Positions 58,673 through 64,000 of a stretch of 64,000 nt of DNA are shown here, piece after piece. The stretch lies in the NCBI GenBank assembly GCA_030386875.1, contig CM059571.1:30002355-30066354 (forward strand). Reading direction: 5' to 3'. The first letter of the stretch is position 1, and every line of letters starts with the position of its first letter. The notes under the pieces are model-generated. The model made no database searches, had not been told where the DNA came from, and saw only the letters and a list, made by a program, of their open reading frames with translations. The translations under genes were made by a program, and so were the position numbers. The stretch comes from Morinoia aosen (taxonomy: Eukaryota > Arthropoda > Malacostraca > Amphipoda > Talitridae).

Positions 58673-58714
58673 GAAAGGAATTAGAACATCAAGATGGGGG
58701 AAAACAATTTACAG
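58673..58714 (+). CDS. Host gene exon 5
   Basis: A 42-bp exon between a strong acceptor (TTTTTCTTCTGATGCAG) and the donor ACAG|GTGTAA. In phase it gives GKGIRTSRWGKTIYR, with the last codon shared with exon 6. The basic, aromatic content continues smoothly into exon 6 (YRYLPKINPEGG). Confidence 0.6.
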
Positions 58715-59143
58715 GTGTAAAATTAATGAATATACGCTTTTTTAGTAGAATATCAATGGTTTAAAATATGATTATTTTTCAAAATGATTTCATAAAATAT
58801 ATCATGCTGAAGAATCTCTACAAATTACTTCTGTGCAATAGTGTTTTCAAATGGTTAAAACTAACTGAATCGAGACTAATCATTGCACAAATTTGGATAA
58901 ATGTTTATATGTATGTGTCTACATGGATGTGTATATGCATTCAAATATAGGCATATTGGTACATGACGTTCTAAATTCAGGGAGGTACGTGCTTGCATGT
59001 TCCTGCGCATTCCTTTGCCAAACATTTACTTGAGGTGAAACTGAGAGTTTTACGCATTTAATTTCTGTTGGCTTGTATATTTTCAGTAGTATGAAAATGA
59101 CTTCACTAACTTACAAATGCTAATGTATTTTCAACCATTCCAG

Positions 59144-59300
59144 ATACCTACCGAAAATCAACCCCGAAGGAGGCTTCAAGATAAAATTCATGAATGGAAG
59201 GAAACGCCACTGCGGGATGCATCCAAAGGACCTGCCGTTGGTCGCGTGCCTCAGCACGGAAGAGTCTCTTGGCCTCGACCCTGCCACCCTTGCTTGCTGA
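59144..59300 (+). CDS. Host gene last exon (stop at 59,298-59,300)
   Basis: After the acceptor TTTTCAACCATTCCAG, the exon continues the frame of exon 5 as YLPKINPEGGFKIKFMNGRK, RHCGMHPKDLPLVACLSTEE, SLGLDPATLAC and TGA. It is the most protein-like stretch in the window: no low complexity, balanced charges, and a possible beta-strand segment (GGFKIKFMNG). The whole gene would give about 180 residues. I do not recognise the family. The other frame of the same exon runs to 59,335 but is Arg/Pro-biased. Confidence 0.65.
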
Positions 59301-59320
59301 TCTTTGCCTCAAGTGTGATT

Positions 59321-59677
59321 AGATTCGATTATTAGTTAATTTAAACCTCCCTATCCTCAACGAATGAGATCCAAAGAGGAAGGATGAAGACAACATTTAG
59401 TATGGAATTAAGGGAATGCGGAATCCATGCAGAAAGGGCATAGGAACAGTAAGATGAGAAAGAAGTTCATGAAACAAGATCGAAGTTGAAAAAGAAAGTA
59501 GTAGGTGATGAAGGAACAGGATAGCAGTGAACCGGAAAAAATATGGTCCGTAACAAAACAAAAACCTATGCTATTTTAACAAAAAGAAAGTCTACCTAAT
59601 CTTTAGCTGAGGTCCTCTCATTGTCCCCCTGGGAGCGCTTATTCCCATAGATACAATAGTTGTATCCCCCTGAGAAG
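59321..59677 (-). mobile_element. SINE-like retroposon, copy 3 (full, 357 bp)
   Basis: It is flanked by a perfect 15-bp duplication, GCCTCAAGTGTGATT, at 59,306-59,320 and 59,678-59,692. The minus-strand head is CTTCTCAGGGGGATACAACT and the tail is AT-rich (GGTTTAAATTAACTAATAAT). Long, variable duplications and a tail at one end are the marks of target-primed reverse transcription, so it is a short retroposon rather than a DNA element. No tRNA-type A and B boxes were found. It lies 20 bases after the host stop codon, in the presumed 3' UTR. Confidence 0.85.
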
Positions 59678-59692
59678 GCCTCAAGTGTGATT

Positions 59693-60310
59693 GAAATCTT
59701 CATGTATGATTAAAACCTTTCTGACAAGTTTTCATATTATAAACATTGTATAGGTCTTTTCAAGTAAGATTGCTCCCAACCGAGGTTGTCAGTTCATTCA
59801 TAAATTAACAGTCAAAAATTGAACAACTCATTATCACGATACAATTCAATACGTAGAAGGAGAGCGATTTTATATATCATTACTGGAATGCAGGCTATAT
59901 GAAACTGGTGATTCATTTCAATCTTGTTTTTTATCAATGCTCCCCTCCCCTTCCCACCAATGGGTAGTCCTCATGTATGCTTTGCACTTCGAGTTACTAA
60001 TAGGCTGTGTAGGCCCTAACTTTAAGGACAAGTTGGCCTTCATTTCTCGTTGCAATGGGTTGAGGACTTATGGTTGAGGACTTCCTTATTTGCATTTCAA
60101 TCTTGATGCTTTTCTTTTCCTACACTTCTTTTAATCCTTTTTCTATGCTTAAGACAATACTTCGCTAGAAGCTACTTTGTGTATTATAGATTAGTAGTTA
60201 CCACATGGCCAATGCCCCTTCTGTCGCATACTTCTGTTATGTTATTGATATAACATTGTGATCTGTTATAAGATAATTGTGACTATCTTGAGCATAAAAA
60301 GCAAGGCGAA
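59693..60310. other. Host 3' flank or 3' UTR, no gene seen
   Basis: Mixed sequence without recognisable repeats. A polyadenylation site for the host gene was not assigned. Confidence 0.35.
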
Positions 60311-60360
60311 AATCGCTACACGTAAAGTCATTTTTATTAAAAATGATCAAATAAAACTGA

Positions 60361-60387
60361 ACGTTTCGGATTAACAGTCCATCTTCA
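60361..60387 (-). ncRNA. Hammerhead-like motif, fragment B third copy
   Basis: On the minus strand: CTGAAGATGGAC, TGTTAA, TCCGAAACGT. Stem II is reduced compared with the other two copies. Confidence 0.45.
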
Positions 60388-60470
60388 GCAAAATATCTGT
60401 AAAACAAAACCAAAAGAAGAATTATTTCACTAATGCAGTATTTATATAAAGTTTGAACTTTGAAAAAACA

Positions 60471-60825
60471 CCCCTCAGGGGATACAACTATTGTATCTAT
60501 TGGAATTAGCGTTCCCAGAGGGACACTGTGAGGGCCCGAGCTAAAGGTTAGGTAGGCTTTCTTTTTATTAAAATAGAATGGGTTATTGTTTTGTCACGGC
60601 CCATCTTTTTCGGTTCACTGCTTTCCTCTTTTTTTCAGCACCTACTACTTTCTTCTTCAACTTTGATCTTGTTTCATGAAGTTCTTTCTCATCTCACTGT
60701 TTCTATGCCCTTTCTGCATAGATTCTTACGTTAACTCCATACTAAATGTTGGTTTCTTTCTTTCTCTCTTCAGATCGTCTTCGTTGCGGATAGGGAGGCT
60801 TGACTAACTAATATGCTAATCTAAC
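60471..60825 (+). mobile_element. SINE-like retroposon, copy 4
   Basis: Head CCCCTCAGGGGATACAACTA, tail AGGCTTGACTAACTAATATG. Flanked by CTTTGAAAAAA on both sides (about 11 bp), inside the Penelope-like copy. It is in inverse orientation to copy 3, about 800 bp away. Confidence 0.75.
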
Positions 60826-61342
60826 CTTTGAAAAAAAAACAGACAACGTTAAAAAAATAATAGGTATAGGAAAAACTGAGCAACTGCATTATGTGTTGGC
60901 AACATGGAGCGGAAAAGCACTTCGAGTGTCATTCAGAGTAGGTTTCGTTTTTTAAAAAGGAAACGATTCGAGAATGAGCGGATCTGTTCTTTAAGGTACT
61001 GGCCAAGATTTTCAAGTCGTTTAGGGAGACCGGAACATTGCACTCTTCCGCATGAGTTCTAAGAGAGGATAGTGGGGGGGGGGATCCGTGGATGAGGAAG
61101 ACCAGTTCTGCAACTTCGCCCAGCGTGCTCGGAAACTCTAGTCATCAGGGTACGGCTGAACAAAATTGTAATTAAATTTCTTCCTGAACCATGGTAAAAA
61201 ATACGAATTGCTCCCAGAAAGGGGATTCCATTATTTAATAATAAGCTTCATTCTCAAATAAAGAACTGTCATGAATTGTAATGCACTGCTGCATGGCGAG
61301 TGGGCCTCAGCAGCAACAACGTCAACCAGGGCAGCACAGTAA

Positions 61343-61879
61343 AGGCCCCGATACACTGGCGTTCATGACTCGAGAAATTGCGGCAGTGGTTCCGTCCTCC
61401 AGTTGAAGTGAGAACTGGCGACATGATACACTCAGCACGCAAGATGAAGCACCGCGGAATGCAATGCAAGGCGTCAGTCTGCCTCAGCGTGTCGAACGAG
61501 TAGGTGCGCGACTGCGACCAGCCGTATGGAGCGCAGGATTAAACCAAAGCCCACGTTGCGCTGTGTTTTAGCCTTCTGTAAGCCCTGCTCATCACATTCT
61601 GCAAGCAGTCGAATTTTTTAAATGCGTCTATAGAATTCAGCGTTCGAGTTTTGTCTACTCAATTGCGGAGCAAGACATGGCCGTGCACCTCTCCCGTCAA
61701 CGTTCAAAACGGTACTGCTCGTCGCAGTGACGACTGACGACCGTCCTAATCCAGACATGCTCGGATCGCTGAAAGCTCGGTGGCCACTCTGCCAACTGGC
61801 TGGTGTGCAGGGATGGGAGGCACATTGAGAGGCGTGCTGGCGGTTATCACCGCGATTTTATCCCAGTGTGTCGGGGCCT
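61343..61879. mobile_element. MITE with TAA duplication, 537 bp
   Basis: Ends AGGCCCCGATACACTGG and, inverted, AGGCCCCGACACACTGG. TAA is found directly outside each end (61,340-61,342 and 61,880-61,882). A 3-bp TAA duplication and such ends fit the PIF/Harbinger group. The interior is GC-rich and non-coding. Confidence 0.8.
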
Positions 61880-61882
61880 TAA

Positions 61883-62035
61883 GCAGTGAAGCGGCAGGCG
61901 ACGTCTCATAGGCTGCAAAAGAAAACCGAGCGAAGCATACTTTCGTATTATGGAGCTGATTCCATTCCAGTATAGGTAAATACGAGCCGAGCCCAGAAGA
62001 TTGTTACAGACTAATAGTTGAGCTCGAGGACACTA
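61883..62035. other. Short unassigned stretch
   Basis: No feature is supported between the MITE and the minisatellite. Confidence 0.3.
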
Positions 62036-62039
62036 GATT

Positions 62040-62305
62040 GCCGACTCCTACATTGGGCGCGAGGCCACGAGATTACAGATTACAGATTACAGATTCCTAA
62101 GTTGGGCGCGAGGCCACGAGATTACACAGATTACACAGACTCCTAAGCTGGGCGCGAGGCCACGAGATTACACAGATCACACAGACTCCTAAGTCGGGTG
62201 CGAGGTCACGAGAGTACACATTACAGACTCCTAAGTTGGGCGCGAGGCCAAGAGATTACACAGATTACAGAGACTCCTAAGTTGGTCGCGAGGCCACGTG
62301 ATTAA
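62040..62305. repeat. Minisatellite of about 55-62 bp units
   Basis: About five diverged units, each with GACTCCTAAGTTGGGCGCGA and GGCCACGAGATTACACAGAT. The number of internal ACAGATTAC words varies and changes the unit length. Confidence 0.9.
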
Positions 62306-62479
62306 TGATAAAGAACACGATAACAAAATTGAATTAGGTTCCAGGGTTCATCGGTACAGATTGAGCAGTGAGCCACATTTCGGAACGATACTAAACCTAA
62401 GCTAAGGACAGTCGGCAAACATTGGAGAGTCCATCTCACCTTAGGCCAGGCTCATTGAGCTCGAAGACGTCAAGCGAGG

Positions 62480-62596
62480 GGCGCAGCCATCGAAGGGGGG
62501 CGCAGCCATCGAAGGGGGGCGCAGCCATCGAAGTGGGGCGTAGCCATCGAAGTGGGGCGCAGCCATCGAAGTGGGGCGCAGCCATCAAGGCATCCT
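62480..62596. repeat. 19-20-bp tandem repeat, six units
   Basis: GGGGCGCAGCCATCGAAGT and variants. The open frames across it on both strands are products of the repeat. Confidence 0.9.
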
Positions 62597-62599
62597 TCC

Positions 62600-63060
62600 G
62601 CTCAACGGACGCAAGCCGGCCAGAGTGTCGCAAGTTGCCACCACCTAATTCTTCACACTATCATCTTAGGTTGATGGTGAACTAATGAAGAAACAATAAA
62701 TAGATAGATGAATAATCGTCCACTTGATGAGATATATTCCACTGTAGAGTGGTCGACTTGCTAATACTAGCGAGTTCAAGAAAAAGTGACGGAGACACTG
62801 CTCGCTTGCGCGGCGCAGCGTGGAAAAGAACCGTTCAAATAAAGGGCAAGTCAGACTTCCTTCAACTTGCTTGCATCTAAGAAATGTGGATGGAGCTCTC
62901 AATGTGTGCCGACAACTATTCTAATACAAACTTGATGAAGATCACAGCAACGACAAAGATTATTTAATACATTTAGGAACACTTAATACAGCTAAAGAAA
63001 ATTCAACACTGGCAAAGAACATTAAACACAGGCAAAAAACAAATACATGGGAACACGAAA
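62600..63060. other. Unassigned DNA
   Basis: No gene or repeat family is supported. Confidence 0.3.
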
Positions 63061-63074
63061 AGCATGAGTTTTGT

Positions 63075-63139
63075 AACTAGTCGTAACTTCCTATCAACGC
63101 GGGAAGTCTTCCGCGTTCATAAAAAGTTACGACTAGTTC
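63075..63139. repeat. Nested hairpin
   Basis: AACTAGTCGTAACTT at 63,075-63,089 pairs with AGTTACGACTAGTT at 63,126-63,139. Inside it AACGCGG and CCGCGTT form a second stem around AAGTCTT. Confidence 0.75.
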
Positions 63140-63159
63140 TTTTATTGCACCGTTCACTG

Positions 63160-64000
63160 CGGTCCGTACACATAGCCTTGCAGCTATACTTCTATGTATA
63201 TTAACGGACAAAAGTACATCGCATGTAATATTTACTGGGTACCATAATGTATCTGCACGTGGCAGATGCATCAGAGTACCGTCCAATTTCCGGTTCCTCT
63301 AATCGTAGTAACAGAATCTCTTGAAACTGTCACTTACCCAAAGGCTTCTTTATGTTTCTGTTGATTCAACAGAAGCTCTTTTAGTGTCTAAAAAAAAAGA
63401 CGGCAACCTATATTTCGTCCGGCACAATGCCGGCCTCGCCCGTTCTAACAACAGACATGTAGACGTTCCCTGTCTGATATACAGATCGTTCATCACATTT
63501 CTGTAAATTGAACAGAGAAATACGATAATTCCCGTTGGACCAACGGTGCGTCTATCGCAGTCCGTTAACTCAACAGATGTCTGTAACGACGACAGAAGCA
63601 ATTGATGCATCTCGAGGACTAACAGAGGGAAAAAACTCTCTGACGAAAAAGCTGTCAGACAATTTTCGCTTGTTTTGACACTTTTTTTACAGTGCACATT
63701 AATTTTAGCAGTTTTTGTGTTAAAAATGTATATGTTGGACGTGATGAGCGAGACAATCGTTTTTCATTTAAGCAAGGAATACATAAACTTCCGCCAGTGT
63801 TGCAATCTATGTAAAGACAAGCTGTCGTAAAATGCGCTAAGTATCCAGCATCAGGAGGCAGTGTGATTCAGATCTTTGACCGGCGTAAAAAATGCAAGTC
63901 AATTATAAAAGCTTAGCATTATAGTAATAAGCAGAATACCAATCAGAGCACAATTTACCACAATTAGCTTAAAATGGAAATTACTTAGGAAAAAATTTTC
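63160..64000. other. Palindrome-rich, otherwise unassigned DNA
   Basis: Many short palindromes occur to about 63,680, among them CTGTTGATTCAACAG, TCTGCACGTGGCAGA, CTGACGAAAAAGCTGTCAG and ACAGATGTCTGT. No coding region is supported. It could be a decayed DNA element with subterminal repeats, but ends were not found. Confidence 0.35.

Larger units (their letters stand above)
60311..61155 (-). mobile_element. Penelope-like fragment B, third copy (interrupted)
   Basis: The 3' end (60,311-60,470) and the GIY-YIG region (60,830-61,155) match the fragment B copies at 27,832 and 31,224. They include the CGGAACATTGCACTCTTCCG and GGAAGACCAGTTCTGCAACT words. The coding part is badly decayed. A SINE-like copy sits inside. 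Confidence 0.7.

Noticed and set aside
59144-59335. Alternative frame through the last host exon (IPTENQPRRR...)
   Set aside because: Arg/Pro-biased, ends in the SINE-like insert, and does not match the phase of exon 5.
62422-62685. Frames on both strands over the GCGCAGCCATCGAAG repeat
   Set aside because: Repetitive translation of a 19-20-bp tandem repeat that is partly in frame; no non-repeat coding content.

Overview
This is a eukaryotic, very repeat-rich and AT-rich window, most likely from an insect. Support for an insect is a block of degenerate CCTAA units (14,681-14,739, the TTAGG telomere word) and the mix of Penelope-like elements, CR1/jockey-like LINEs, BED-finger hAT, Harbinger and Ty3/gypsy-type elements. 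I see no bacterial genes, no CRISPR array, no rRNA operon and no confident tRNA.

The only host gene I can support is a plus-strand spliced gene that spans most of the window. Six short exons with consistent splice phases (957-975, 7,804-7,913, 11,063-11,188, 57,785-57,873, 58,673-58,714, 59,144-59,300) join to an open frame of about 180 codons from ATG to TGA. I do not recognise the protein. Its third intron is about 46.6 kb and holds nearly all the mobile elements. A SINE-like retroposon has landed just after the stop codon.

Layout. 1-11 kb: sparse, with small TIR elements (55-153; 1,418-1,793 and a truncated relative at 8,454) and exons 1-3. 11.5-14.7 kb: minus-strand gypsy-type fossil ending next to telomere-like repeats. 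16-20.7 kb: a TIR element (16,911-19,536) carrying a Penelope-like fragment, then a LINE endonuclease fragment. 20.7-42.2 kb: a large inverted duplication. Its arms carry the same patchwork (GC-rich segment, Penelope-like element, LINE, second Penelope-like element). Four later insertions decorate it: a hAT element in the left arm, and in the right arm an LTR element plus a TIR element itself hit by another. Subtracting these leaves both arms at about 4.0 kb, and each arm supplies the unoccupied site for insertions in the other. 42.2-45.4 kb: more Penelope-like fragments, including a head-to-head pair and a 289-codon frame. 45,761-54,491: a non-coding LTR element with 1,775-bp, almost identical LTRs. 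54.6-57 kb: minisatellite and a deleted Harbinger element. 59.3-61.2 kb: two inverted SINE-like copies and a third Penelope-B fragment. 61.3-63.7 kb: a TAA-flanked MITE, two minisatellites and hairpin-rich DNA.

The most general signal is a short hammerhead-ribozyme-like word pattern (CTGAWGA, short stem, GAAAC GT) at eight places, six of them clearly at the 3' end of a Penelope-like fragment.
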